Assembly (NCBI RefSeq): GCF_029962835.1 | Contig: NC_080590.1 | Span: 63,796,001 to 63,860,000, forward strand | Direction of reading: 5' to 3' | DNA length: 64,000 nt | DNA from: Magnolia sinica | Taxonomy: Eukaryota > Streptophyta > Magnoliopsida > Magnoliales > Magnoliaceae | Shown here: positions 21,205 through 33,469 of the stretch, in pieces | Position numbering within the stretch: the stretch's first letter is position 1 | Layout: each line of letters starts with the position of its first letter | Program-made: the position numbers and the translations under genes | Notes under the pieces: generated by a model | The model's database searches: none | What the model was told of the DNA's origin: nothing | What the model saw: the letters and a program-made list of their open reading frames with translations, nothing else

Positions 21205-22380
21205 CTACAAGGATGAATTGGAAAATATATCAATAATAAAGTTCAATATTTAATGAAGCATGATGTGAAAGTCGACTTGTTACGGTGAAAAATCATAAAG
21301 TATAGTGTTAGTTTCCCAAGTCGACTGTCAATTTTGGCAAATTCTAAGTCAAAATGCCCAACTTATAGGTGAATTTCAATAAGTTTGCGGCTTGTTTCAC
21401 TTAGTTATCGATCAATTTTTTGAGTTATATGTTGTATATTTGCCCGAGAACATTTTGAAATTGACTGCAAATTAAATGAAATTGGCCGCAAACTGAGTGA
21501 GATTGACCGCGAACTGACTAAAATTGACTGTGAACTGAGTGAAATTTGCCGTGAACTGATTGGCATTGACCACGAAGTGAGTGCAATGGACCGAGAAGTT
21601 GTGGAAATTGACCGAGAAATAAGTAAAATTAACCGACAACTTTATGAAATTAACCGACAACTTTATGAAATCAACCAGTCAGTTTCACTCAATTCTCAAC
21701 CACTTGCACTCATTTCTCAGTCAATTTCATGAAGTTGTAAGTCAATTTTCGTAAGTTCTTAGTCAACACGATGTCAATTTCAATTTGACTTGCCAACTAC
21801 AAGGATGAATTGAAAAATATATCAACAATAAAGTTTAATATTTAATGAAGCATAATGTGAAAGTTGACTTGTTATGGTAAAAAATCATAAAGTATAGTGT
21901 CAGTTTTCTGAGATAGCGGTCAATTTTGGTGAATTCCAAGTCAAAATGCCCAACTTATAGGTGAATTTTAATAACTTTGTGACCTGTTTCACTCAGTTAT
22001 CAGTCAATTTCCTGAGTTATATGCTGTATATTTTTCCGAGAACATCGTGAAATTGACTGTGAACTAAGTGAAATTGGTCGTGAACTGAGTGAGATTGACC
22101 GCGAACTGACTGAAATTGACCGCGAACTGAGTGAAATTGACCAAAAACATCATGAAATTGACAACGACGAAGTGAAATTGACTAAGGACTAAGTGAAATT
22201 GATCAAGGATTAAGCAAAATTGACCGACGACGAAGTGAAATTAACCAAGGACTAAGTGAAATTGATCTAGGACTAAGTAAAATTGATCGATAACTGCTTG
22301 AAATTGACATCTCGAACTGAGTTAAATTGACCGAGGACTCAGTTAAATTGACTGAGAACATCATGAAATTAATTGCAAAC
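21195..22380. repeat. 592-bp tandem segmental duplication
   Basis: gacttgccaactacaaggat begins at 21195 and again at 21787. After each start the same order follows: AT-rich spacer (tcataaagtatagtgt), ggtgaattt words, then a block of 21-bp repeats in - orientation. Copy 1 includes the first bases of the DUF1985 exon and its splice acceptor; copy 2 therefore carries an orphan exon edge. The copies differ at several percent of positions by eye. Confidence 0.85.
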
Positions 22381-22875
22381 TTAGTGAAATTGACCGCGAA
22401 GTGAGTGAAATTGACCGATAACTGAGCGAAATTGACTGAGAACTTGCTTAAGTTAGCGAAAGTGACCAATAACGGAGTGAATTTACCACGAACTTAGTGA
22501 AATTGACCGATAACTATGTGAAATTGACTAATAAGTGAGTGAAATTGACCGAGAACTCACTTAAGCAACTATCGGTCAACACGATGTTAATTTCAAGCAG
22601 TTCGGTCAATTTGACTCAGTTCTCGGTCAAGATGTCAATTTTAAGCAGTCCTCGGTCAATTTTACTTAGTCCTCGGTCAATTTCACTCAGTTCGCGGTTA
22701 ATTTAACTCAGTTTGCGATCAATTTAACTCAGTTCGCGATTAATTGAACTTAGTTCGCAGTCATTTTAACTCAGTTCGTGGTCAATTCAACTCAGTTCGT
22801 GGTCAATTTTACTTAGTTCATGGTCAGTTTAACTTAGTTCATGGTCAATTTTAGTCAGTCCTTTGTGTATTTCAC
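21300..22875. repeat. 21-bp tandem arrays, outer variant, right copy
   Basis: Blocks of the 21-bp unit in alternating direction: - strand form (gaactgagtgaaattgaccg) at about 21440-21690 and 22040-22560, + strand form (cggtcaatttcactcagttc) at about 21690-21780 and 22570-22875, so each duplicate holds a foldback. Monomers have AACTGAGT, as in the array at 1-440, rather than AAGTGAGT as in the inner arrays. This block sits upstream of the DUF1985/Ulp1 gene and probably marks one end of that element. Confidence 0.85.
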
Positions 22876-22880
22876 TCAGT

Positions 22881-24370
22881 CTTCGTTCTTTGATAAAAAA
22901 GCCTCAATGTGGCCATTTGAGCATTGAATTTGCCTCATTTTTCAGCTCATGCCCTAAAATTTTTAAATAAAATAGCTTGATTGTGGACGGTGTGGATATA
23001 TCATATAAAATACGATGGGGTCCATATAATGAAGTTAAAACTTTGAAATATACCTGCCATTAATAGCTTCTTTGATGGAGGTACCATTTTCGTCCTATTT
23101 TAGGTTAACAAAACTAAAAAATGACATATGTGGCAAGTGTATTCTCGACCAAAAGAAAAAATATAAAGAAATTAGAAGATTTTAAGAAATAGGGTTTTTG
23201 AGGTCGAGTGTTCTTGTACCAAGATGAGAAAAGAAAAGAGGAATTTGGTGTTAGGGTGGAATCACAAAGAGGAGAGAAGAAATCAGAAAGTGGGAGTTTT
23301 ACTGCTAAGGTTAAACCGTGTGAAGGGAACAAAAGCTTTCAGAAATTGCATTTCTGATAAAGAAGGGACATTTTCATCCAGTAAAAATGCACCCATACAA
23401 TAAGGTAATAGTTTGGGAAAGTAAGGTTTGAGAGTCACAACAAGGACGATGGGTTAAAAGTAAGGCATACAGTCGGAAAAATCTCTAATAAAAACTAAGA
23501 GCTTAGCTAAGCACACATGCGCGTGCACTAGAGCTCAAGTAAACACCACATACATGCCTTCATGGCACATATGTAAGGGATTTAATCCATCCATCTGCTT
23601 AATTTGACCTTTTTACATGTTACCTAAAAAGAAAATCGGCTTATGTTAGCACGTGGGCCTTAATATTGGAATACATGTAGATGGGTTAGAAAAAACCTCA
23701 TCCAACTATTTCAGGCCATGCATTTGTAAAATTGTAGCTCACCTGGCTGGTGTATCAACCTAATTCTTGAGCTAGGGCATCAGTATAATTGTTCTACTAT
23801 GATTGATAGATTAGACCTCAGACCTATGGTACCATATTGGCACATATGTAACATGTATATGTACTTTTTTACACATGTGTGAGCTTAGCAATCTCAAAAA
23901 TAAAATTTTTAAAGAGGGTTTCTACGATGCTATGTGTGACAATCAATATGCAACACTCATAAATTATACATGTGGCATATATATTAATTCAAATAAAATT
24001 GAGCCTTTGGATATTTCCCCCCCGGTGCATTTTAAAACCTATCCTACTCTCGGACTCTCTCTTCTTCTTTTTTTTTTTTTTAATTAATTTTTTATTTATA
24101 GGATTGTCAGGTTTGAGACCAGCTATTCCAACAAATATTCATAAATCTTCTACTTAGAAAATGGAATAGCTGTAATTTTGTATTATGATCCATCTACATT
24201 GGGTACCATAATTTGGACAGTTTAATTTGATTACTTGTGTGCCATGTTTGCAATTTCTAAGTGCATGCATGTCATCTATCACACATTTTCAAAGTTTTAA
24301 GGTTTTTAAAAAGGTAGTCTTGCTAAGCTGTGCAGATTGCCTGTGACAGACTTAGATTCAGTGATAACCC
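22881..24370. other. Non-coding; one dispersed repeat copy
   Basis: 22905-23050 is a copy of the dispersed repeat with words tttttcagctcatgccctaa and gtggacggtgtggat. The rest is AT-rich with no recognisable gene; open frames at 23114-23332 and 23875-24157 show no family resemblance. Confidence 0.5.
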
Positions 24371-26115
24371 CTCCAGTCCGAGGTCGGTATTGATCGGTGT
24401 CGTTGGTTCTCTATGGACCCAACCATGATGTTGGTTTTGATGGGTGTTTAAAAAATAAAAACTAGAGAAAGTGAGAGAAATGGTAAATAAGTTGCTCTTT
24501 TGCTCTTGAAAAGTAGCTTGGTCTCACGTCGGATAGATATGGGGACTTCTTCTCCTTTATATTAGAGTTCATGGAGATAGGTTGTGTTAGCTTTCTTAGG
24601 CATGGTATGCTAAAGACTACATGAGTGCGCGCGCGCCCGCTACGCCGTGCTGATCTTAGGCTTGTTTACATGAAATCTTTTATTTTTTCTCTTTATTTTT
24701 GGACCTTTGACCGAGGCTTGTGAATGGTAGATGTACGTTACAAAAATGGTGTAGTGACTGTTCTTCATAACATTGGCAACCACCTCAGCACCAGGTGACT
24801 ACCAAGTGGGCAAGGGTAATTAGTATATAATCTCGCTTAAGCAGATTAGCAAAGTGGAAAAAATTAGAAACCCTAACCCTAGTCGTAGACTCTTTGCCTT
24901 ATTCGAAAATTATAATAAAAAGAGCTTGGCTTTTTCTTTTTCATTTTCTAATCTATACAATACTAAGCATCAGGCCACTGAGGTGTGGGTGTCTGCCACT
25001 ATAGTCAATCTTCGATTGTATCCCAATGACAATTGCGGCAGTGGATATGGATCATTTTCTATTTCTAGAATAGGTGCATCACGCCACTAAGGTGTGGGTG
25101 TCGGCTACTACAGCCGATCGTCGGTTGTATCCCAATGACAGTTACAGCAGTGGATCTGTATCTGGATCGTTTTCTATTTCTAGAATAGGGTGCAAATTGT
25201 CTTTAGGAGAGCGACCAAATCCACACCTCCATTGATTTATCGTTATGACCTTCATTATCATTTTGTAACAGAAATCAGGTACAGACGTTCTACATCTCAT
25301 ATTACTCTTTTGCATGTTATTTTCTTCACTACTTAAGATTACTTATCATGTTGAATTTCTGGGTACCTGAACAACAATTTGAAGACAAATCATTGTCTGT
25401 AACCCTTATTTTGTTCAATAATTCGTTATTGTTATAGGTCTGTTAGCCTATCTCATTTAATTTAGATCTGCCCTATGTTATGTAATAATTTCAAATATTT
25501 TGTTTAAATTATTCTAGATCTATTATTTAGTTGTTCCAAATATGTTATTTAGTTATTCCAGATCTGTTATCTATTTATTTCATAGTTGTTACTCGACTTA
25601 ATCCAGATATGTTTATTGGTTTAAATCTGTTAGTTGATTTATTTTGATTTGAACTTATTGTTTGCTCTTATCTGATTTGACCTTTTAATTAACTTGATTT
25701 GATTAGTCCTTTTGTCTAATATATTCTGATATGATCCTTTTGTTTGGTTTGATTTGATTTGGTATTTTGTTTGATCTAATCTAATATGTTAAATTAAATC
25801 TATTTCACTTCTTTTCAAATCCGCATTGCTAATCAATTATAATTGGTTTCATTAAATATAATCCATCTCCTGCTTATACAATCCATTATTTGTACTATGA
25901 TTAGATCTGGTTGCTTAGTATATTATCGATATTAAGCACAATTGATAAATCTATTCTTAGCACAAATTACTTAAAATTCCTATGGAACATATCTATTACT
26001 GTCTAATTTTCTGATTCATATCAGTTTGCTTAATTCCTCAATTATTTCAATATTGTTTATTTCTTTTTTAATCATTCTTATACAGTTGATAAGATATATT
26101 AGTTGAGACTATAAG
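24371..26115 (+). other. Probable LTR/leader of an old copia element
   Basis: No gene recognised. 24974-25192 contains a tandem duplication of about 107 bp (ccactgaggtgtgggtgtct / ccactaaggtgtgggtgtcg, each ending ttttctatttctagaatagg). The long T-rich stretch 25270-26100 with repeated gatctgtt and tttgatttgat words looks like an untranslated leader or intron. It precedes a gag fragment at 26116, which is why I suspect an LTR and leader; no primer site could be fixed. Confidence 0.35.
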
Positions 26116-26343
26116 ATGGTCTCTTTTAAAAATCACTCCCATTCTTCTGTCATAATAGATCTGTTTGACGGGTTTAGTTTCAGAAGATGGGAGAAGAAGA
26201 TCGAGTTTCTCCCATATAAAGAGAAACTTCTCTATATACTTAAAGAGGAGGAACCTAACTCAAATATGCTAAAACCATATCGTAGTTGGAAGTTAAAAAA
26301 ATGAAAAGAAGATGATGAACCATGTGGAGGTTATACAGTTAGG
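26116..26343 (+). pseudogene. Old copia gag N-terminal fragment
   Basis: The frame from ATG 26116 reads LFDGFSFRRWEKKIEFLPYK and then, after a stop, KEDDEPCGGYT. This resembles the start of copia gag polyproteins with their FDG..F.RW..KM pattern and W..ED..CR.YI block. It ends where another LTR starts at 26344, so it seems cut by that insertion. Short and diverged, hence moderate confidence. Confidence 0.5.
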
Positions 26344-27478
26344 TGTTAGTGCACTTATTTGTGAACCTATTTGTTAATCATGTGGGCCCGTGTGTCAGTT
26401 AGTCAATAGAGCCCCTGGAAGCTGAAGACCAAAGACATAAGAGGACATGAAGCATCAAGGAGTGAAGAACATGTAAGTCATGAGGTGACTTTGTGACCTT
26501 AACCTTAGACCCAAAACAATCTAAGCTCTAAATGATCTGTTCTCAAATAAGTAGACCCTTGCTTGATCATTAGCCTTAGGAGCTCATTTGAAACATGATA
26601 AATTGGTCAAAAGATGTCCAGAGTTGCTGTAAACCAAACATTCCAAAACAACACTCTCGACCAAAGCTCGATCGATTGAGTCAATCGATCTCAATTGATC
26701 GAGTCGATCGATCGACAGTCAAGCTCAATTGATCGAAGATGGCCTATTTTGACCAAGTTCTATCAATTGAAGACCCTCGGTCGATCGATTAAACTTGTCA
26801 TTTTTTGTCCATTTTATAGCTGTTGCAAATCAATTTCTATATAAAGGGCATTCAGGCTTTGGGAAAAACGATGAGTTTTCTATAGCATTGAAGCCTAGGT
26901 GTTTTCCCTTTTGAATATCTCTCTTCTAGACTTCATACCAAAGAGATCTAAGATATATTCCTTGTATTTCATCACTTGAATAAGCACTTCAAGCTCCATT
27001 TGAAGATGAATTTAATCTCCTACATGTTCTAGAGATTACACACTAAACCTATAGGCAAATTCTTATTTAAATTCTCTAGAACACCCATTTAGGTGAATCC
27101 CTACTAGGAACTAACTATCATCTGTAGTTGTAGGAGATTCCACCATCCTCCCATCACCTTGGTCATCTCATTGGTACATTGCATGTAAGGTGTTTGATCA
27201 TGGAGTTGAACCATCCGCATCAACGATTGTGGGAGCAATTGAGAAGCTGATTGAAGCATGGGAGAGTATGGATCAAGCATCTCAACTAAGGTGCAACAAC
27301 GGAGCTCAATCTGGCAAGTAAGTTATCATTCGTAAGTCCACACACTCTTTCCTTGTGTAGGATTGAGTGAAGAGTTTGTGGCACAAACTCGAATAGGTTC
27401 TTGTGTAGGACCGAATTCACCGAACATGGATGCGTATGTATTAGTCTCCATGGGAGCCTCTAATGAGAGTAAACATAA
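26344..27478 (+). mobile_element. Copia element D, 5' LTR, first part
   Basis: Probable LTR starting TGTTAGTGCACTT within the older gag fragment. It has a cluster of ATCGATCGA-type palindromes (26650-26795) followed by a TATA box (tctatataaaggg, about 26839). The LTR is interrupted at 27478 by a Gypsy-type LTR and resumes at 31035. The blocks on each side of that insertion share a tandem repeat (aggaccgaattcaccgaaca / aggaccgcattcaccaaaca), showing they belong together. Confidence 0.6.
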
Positions 27479-28989
27479 TGCAACACCCCGAACTTTTCAA
27501 TACCTGCATATTGAAAGTTCTCGAGTGTTACCGTGAAATTTAACTTGTTATGTACATGTGTACGATACTAATCTAGCTATCCTCACCTTACGTCTACTCT
27601 CAAACATGAACCTGATCATTTAGAATGAGCCCCATTTATAGATTGAACCATCTGACCATTAAATCTAAGGAAAGACTATCCATCATGTGATTTGACGTAG
27701 GAATAGTCCCTTGAGCGAACTAGAAAATGACTCCCTACCTGTAATGATATAGATGCGGGTCCATTTGTAAGAATTGTTTAGAAAAGGGCATACAACTATG
27801 TAGGATCATTGGATTTCACAAAACTCTTAGATCAGCAATAATTACGAGAATGCAACTAACCTAGACACCTAAGTTTTAAGAACACGTAGTCCTCACTATC
27901 CGTTTAACATGAAATTTTATACCATGCCTATGAATCATAAATTAACCGTACAAGTCGAATTTCAACCCTTAGATCATTGTAAAAGTGACCCAATTGGCAG
28001 ATCAGCCCCTTGACCCTTGATCTTGTTGTCCATGGAGTAAAGAAAGATCATGGGCAGTTGTAATAGGATATTTCTCTTCATCTATGTCTGTATGATCTTA
28101 TGAACAGGTTGGATAATAAACAGATATCACTGTGAGGCCTAGAAAGATTGCAATAGTGGAAATCAATACCCACCGTTACATGAAGTATGATCCACCTGAT
28201 CTTTGGATATGCTTCCAAATCTGAGCTCAACCCCTTAAATTAGATGGGACAACGAATGGACGATGTAGATTTCTCAGAAATACCGCTGTGGACCCCATTT
28301 CAAGAAGTGCATGCACACACCAAAGGTGCACATGTGTTGCACCAGACTAGGAGGAGTGGTTAAACCATGTTTGACCCGAACTCCCTGAATTCGGCCGGTT
28401 GTCCTGCCGCAAGGAAGTTCAAACGATCGCACCTGCAATCAACCACGGCCCACTAAGATCGATTGGAATCGTCCATTGGGAGCATATGAGATCTCCGACC
28501 ATAACCTGGCCAAACGGCGTCGTAAATGGACCAACTTTCATCCCCATTGTTTCCCCTGCACTCGGATCTCCACAGCGAGATCACTCAATGGGCCACACCG
28601 AAGACACCTCCTCCTAGGCCAAATATATACACTGAAACCAGTGGATGGAGTAGATTTCTCACAGGCTCGTGATCGTGGACCCTATCCGTTACGCAGGAAG
28701 ACCTTCCGCAGCAAACGCGGACGACAGAGAAGGCGTGTTGAAACAGGGCATTGTGCGACGAGTTGTGTGATCAGAGCTCGGATCAAAACCTTGATCCAAA
28801 CCGTCCATATTTCTGGGAGGGGAGTTTTGACTCCTCCCACGTTGGCCAAATAAATCGGACAGGATCGCGGGCTGGTCCAAATCCCAGCTACGTGCAAACG
28901 AGATTGTGTAGCGAGGAAACTCCGCACGCTGTTACGTAAACAGATCCACGCCAGGATCTATGTAGAAGAGTCTAGAGACTCTCTCCGTC

Positions 28990-28998
28990 TATAAAAGG
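28990..28998 (+). promoter_or_regulatory. TATA box of the 3.6-kb LTR
   Basis: tataaaagg in cgtctataaaaggcctcc, about 50 bp before a long GA microsatellite that would lie in the 5' leader of the transcript. Confidence 0.6.
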
Positions 28999-29036
28999 CC
29001 TCCATCCAACAAAGGGTGAGGGAAAGAAAAAAAGAA

Positions 29037-29040
<4 letters not shown>

Positions 29041-29115
<75 letters not shown>
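29041..29115 (+). repeat. (GA)n microsatellite, about 37 units
   Basis: Uninterrupted gagaga run, followed by further purine-rich sequence (aaagaaaag repeats to about 29290). It lies just downstream of the LTR TATA box. Confidence 0.98.
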
Positions 29116-29116
<1 letters not shown>

Positions 29117-31034
29117 AACGGCCAGAGCCCTCCTGCTGGACGTGAGCTGGATGTGCAGCAAGAAAGGAAGAGAGAAAGAAAAGAAAAGAGAAAGAAAGAG
29201 AAAGGGAAAGAAAAGAAAAGAATGGAAAAGAAAAGAAAGTAAGTAAGAAAGTAAGTAAGAAAGCAAAGAAAAAAGAAGAAGATTGAGAGAAGGATCGAGA
29301 GGGTGAGATAGAGATGTCTCCCTTCGCTGACTGGTTCCCGCAGCCAGACCGGTGACTCGCCATCCAGCTTGGGCCGAGTCTGAATTCATCCAAACGTTGG
29401 TCTAAATCTCGCCTTCACTGACTTCCGGGATAGAAGAAAAGGAGCTGAAGAAGGAAAGCAGGAGCAAAAGGAAAGAAAGGAAGAAGTAGAATGTAATCCA
29501 CACCTTTCAAGGCCATTAAACTAGGTGAGGTATAATGATGTTATAAAATAAACACCAACCCTAGCATTCAATTCATGTAAGTTAGGACAAGAGAGTGGGT
29601 TCTGATCTTAGGATTACTCGAGGCCTTTAACCTTACTATCAGACATTAAATAGTCTAAGGTGGGGGTTTATTCCTTGAAGCTTATAGTAATTTAAGTTGA
29701 TATATTATTATCTTGCCCTTTTACATACTATGTTTCATGTTACTGTGAATTCTCCCTGCAATTATATGTTTTACCATCAATTATTTGCCCTTTGGTATTA
29801 TAGTATAATGTTGATTACATGAGATCTTTATGAATTTATGCCGGCGATGGATACAAGCCTTGCCCTTGCCTTTATCAATTTATTGAGTTAGCCCTTACTA
29901 CTCTTCTCTTTATTGAGTTGGCCATTGCCACTCCCCTTTTTGTTGAGTTAGTCACTGCTACTCTTATCTATATTATGTTGGCCATTGCCACTTTTATCTT
30001 TACTGAGTTGGCCATTGTCACTCTTCTCTTTATTATATTGGTCTTGTGCTATTTACCTATAAGGCTTGGGCATGTGTCTTGATATTTTAGAACCTCCACA
30101 ATTCAATTTATCTCTCTATAAGTGCAAGTGATGTGTTAAGATGTATCACAACTTGTGATTCAATTATTTTATCATGGAGGTATTGTGCTCTGGGTAGAGA
30201 CCCTCTTGGTTGTCACGTAATTCCATACATTTTTAGGTAGTGGTACATAAATCGATGTGTGTAATTCACAAATGTAGTGTCACATCACTTCCAGGATTGG
30301 ATGTCACAAATAGTCGCTTTATGAACAAATCGTGTCACTTAATTCATCCGACTCTTGTGTTGTGCGCCTTGAGGTGTTCACGTAAATCCACGGTAGCGTT
30401 AGCTATGCCGGTGAATATCCGTAATTATGAGATGCGGGTCGAGTCGGATTTTCTATAAATCATATTCCACATTGTGATGCTCACTATGTATGATCAACCG
30501 GTCACACTTTGCTAGGTATACATCTCATGTAAGTTGTTTGCGCATTCTGATATCCTCGTATTAGTGGAGTACGAAAGGTATCAGAACCCTTTATATTACT
30601 TTTATAAATCTCTTGAATTATTGTTAATCTTAAAGGATAACCATCACTATGACTAGGGCGTTGACCCTCTCCAACCGTATAGATGATGCAGGTGACGTAC
30701 AGATTGAAGACGTGGACGATTATCTCTCTATGGAAGACTATACTGAAAGAATAAGAAGATAGTTTTAAATTTTAGTTTTATACTTCTGCTGCGAACTCGA
30801 TAAATGTAATAAGCTCTCATTAAGAGGGCATTTGATTATTCTTTTACTCTGATAAAATAATTAATACAGTCAATTTTATTCTCGTGAATGTTACTTTTGT
30901 AAATGTGTCTAGATCTGATCCAAATGAAAAAAAAATAAGGTGTGATTTTTAAAGCATCCAATTTATACATTATTAACACTCGATTTTTTCGGGTATGAGT
31001 ACAAACTCTAGCCATGAAAATTCGAGATATTACA

Positions 31035-31690
31035 CGTAGTGCCTTTGATTAGGACCGCATTCACCAAACACGGATGTATACATGTTAGTCTCTATAGGGA
31101 TCCTCTGACATGAGTGTGCGTAGAGCCTTGGATTAGGACTACTAGTGGTTGTTGGTTAGCTAATAGAAAACCAACTAAGTCTCTATGGAAGCCACTGATA
31201 TAGGTGAAAATATATTCTCTAACACAGGAATGTACGTGTAGGTTAGTGGATAGCATAGGAGAAACTATTGTAAATGTTAAAGGCGAACTTAATTTAAAAC
31301 TTTCGAGATATTGAAATCCGATACACTCGAGGAGAGTGCATCCACCGGGAGTGGAGTAGGCTAGTAGCCGAACTAATATACATGCTTGTGTTTGGGATTG
31401 TTATTTGTGCACATTTCTATTTATGCTTGTGAGCTTATCTTGCTGAATTATATGAATGCATAATGAGATGTATGCTAGGTGTTGAATTATTTGCACATCT
31501 CACACACAAATAACTATTCTTTTAAAACCAATTGCTTATATTGTTGTATCTATTATAGTCTATGTGATTAGGCTTACTTGGCTTGAAAGCTTAAGTGTTA
31601 TTTGCCTTATTGAATTAGAATTGACAAATTAGTTAGTTAGGTAAAGAATTTTAAGTGGTCCTATTCACCCCCTCTAAGACTTAGTCATAA
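31035..31690 (+). mobile_element. Copia element D, 5' LTR, second part
   Basis: Continues the LTR begun at 26344. Near its end it has the copia-like ctattcaccccctctaagac stretch (about 31660). A standard tggtatcagagc primer site is not found after it, so the primer-site region seems lost or heavily changed. Confidence 0.5.
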
Positions 31691-32073
31691 TTCTAAGCTC
31701 CACTAATCTTCTACATGCCATGGTAGACAATCGACATAATTTCACTAAGGAATACATGATAAGTCCTTTAACTGCTACATGATGATAGCCGTTAAATCTG
31801 TTATAACTCAATTTGAAGAAATTCAATTACTCTTTAATGAGGTATTACAGGAAGGTATTAAGGTAGATGAGCAATACTTAGTAACCTCTATCATTGACAA
31901 GCTACCACCTACGTGGAAGAAAATTCAGAAAGACCTTAGATGGATGTCTGATGAACTCACAATGACTTGATTGATTACGGACATTCGTATTAAAGAAGAG
32001 GCACAGCTACAAGACCGCAAAGAAGGCAGTCATATTAAGGTCCACAATGTAAAAATAAAAAATTCAGACATAA
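31691..32073 (+). pseudogene. Copia element D gag fragment
   Basis: Reads SVITQFEEIQLLFNEVLQE, then VTSIIDKLPPTWKKIQKDL, the conserved copia gag block around IDKLPPSW, with a stop at 31968 and a further KEEAQLQDRKEG piece. The segment stops at about 32073 where the LTR of element E starts; gag C-terminus and protease are missing on the far side (41107). Confidence 0.75.
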
Positions 32074-33197
32074 AGATCAAGTAGACATTCAATTGAAGAT
32101 TTACAATAAAGTTTGATTGATCGACCATAGGGTTCGATTGATCAACAGATCCTTAAGCTGTCTTAATTGATCGGCATAAGACATAGAAGAAATACAGAAT
32201 TATGTAGAAAACTCACTGGACACTTTTTATAATGTTCAATCAATCGAAGGACAAGGTTGGTTAGATCAATCGATAGTGTTCCAAAATTTGAAAATCAATT
32301 GCTAGACATTTTTAGAAAAGTTTGATTGATGCTTTAATCGATGGTAGAGGTTGCTACGAAAGTTCATAATTTTCTTAAGTCGGTGTGGAGTTACGGAATT
32401 TGTAGCTATAAATAGGAGTGTTTTAAACGTTCCTAGGGATCAATATAGGGCTTGAGAGACAGAGAAAGCTTAGGAGGAGCACCAACAACACCTTCCTTCG
32501 CCCATTTCTTCTTCGATTCTAGTAGTTTTCATGTTTTTCTTTTATCTAAGAGTTAGTTATGTCTAACTAATCTCTTAGCTATGGCTAAGGGGTGAAGCTT
32601 GTAGTTAATTTTAATATTATAGTTTATTAATTCATACATTAGATATAATGATGAATATTTAATTGAATTAGATTTGAATTTATTTTAAAGCTTTTGAGTT
32701 GTTTATTTCTGAATTCGTTGTGAACTTCGGTTACATTGGATACTTTGATTTTGCAATTGCTTAACTTAATTAAAGAATAAATCAATCTATAAAATTTCTT
32801 GAACTATTATAGACTTTGAGTACAATAGATGATTGAATTTCTTGCGATTGATGTCTTAGTACTTTATGAGAGAATCATTCAATTAAATTCATATATTATT
32901 GGATGTTTGTGATTGGTTTAACTATTTAATCTTCCAATTAGAATGGATTGAAATCTGATTCTAGTTGAGTTATCGAAGATGAATCGATAAATTAGACATT
33001 ATGATTGCTAGAAGTGAATCATTGTATCCTTAGTGTCTTGTTTTAATTGTTTTTCACCCTATCTTATTCATTAGACTCTTAATTTTAGAAGTGACTTAAT
33101 CCTATTGTGCTCTTAGCCACATAATACTCCCTGTGGATCAACCTCAATCTCACCAAGTTATTACTACATCATAACCTTGCACTTAGGGCTGCGATCA
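32074..33197 (+). repeat. LTR of Gypsy-like element E, 5' copy (truncated start)
   Basis: Begins abruptly at gacattcaattgaagattta, which lies inside the LTR as judged by the copies at 39625-41106. It contains tcgattgatcgac-type palindromes (32110-32350), a TATA box (ctataaatagg, about 32404) and ends GCGATCA at 33197 just before a primer site. It carries the ctctta(g)ctatggctaagg inverted motif that is shared with family X LTRs. Confidence 0.7.
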
Positions 33198-33203
33198 AGT
33201 TTT

Positions 33204-33221
33204 TGGTGTTGTTGACGGGGA
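33204..33221 (+). other. Primer binding site of element E (tRNA-Asp-like)
   Basis: tggtgttgttgacgggga is a mutated form of the tggcgccgttgccgggga site used by Athila/Tat-type Gypsy elements. It follows the LTR end by six bases. Confidence 0.65.
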
Positions 33222-33469
33222 TTGCGCGGTTTTGAATACTTTAGGTTTGAGGATTTTGATTTTTCTTTTTAGGATTTTATTTTATTTTTGTGTAGGATAG
33301 ATTTTCGCTACATTCCTAGTTTAGGTATTTTATTTTTCTAAATTTGCTAACATCGTTTGTTTTATGTTTTATAGATTTTTTAACTTAGTTCTTCATCCCA
33401 TGTACTATCCTTATAACTTTCTTTTTAATTGCCTTTTAGATTTTTGTTTTATTTTTTTTCTAGAAATGG

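Larger units (their letters stand above)
27479..31034 (+). mobile_element. Gypsy-type solo LTR (TGCAACACCCCG...TTACA), 3.6 kb
   Basis: Starts TGCAACACCCCGAACTTTTC and ends GAGATATTACA, the termini usual for long plant Gypsy LTRs of the Tekay/Del kind (one base changed at the start). Flanks are cataa and cgtag; they differ by two G-to-A changes, compatible with a decayed 5-bp duplication. A TATA box (28990-28998) is followed by a (GA)n leader. No primer site or coding interior is seen. The open frames at 28399-28939 and those over the GA tract are not genes. Repeated gttggccattgccactc words occur at about 29880-30030. Confidence 0.6.

Noticed and set aside
28399..28939. Overlapping frames in a GC-rich block
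   Set aside because: Inside the 3.6-kb LTR, upstream of its TATA box, on both strands; dispersed-repeat sequence nearby.
29016..29393. Open frames over the (GA)n tract
   Set aside because: Translations are Arg-Glu or Ser-Leu dipeptide runs caused by the microsatellite.
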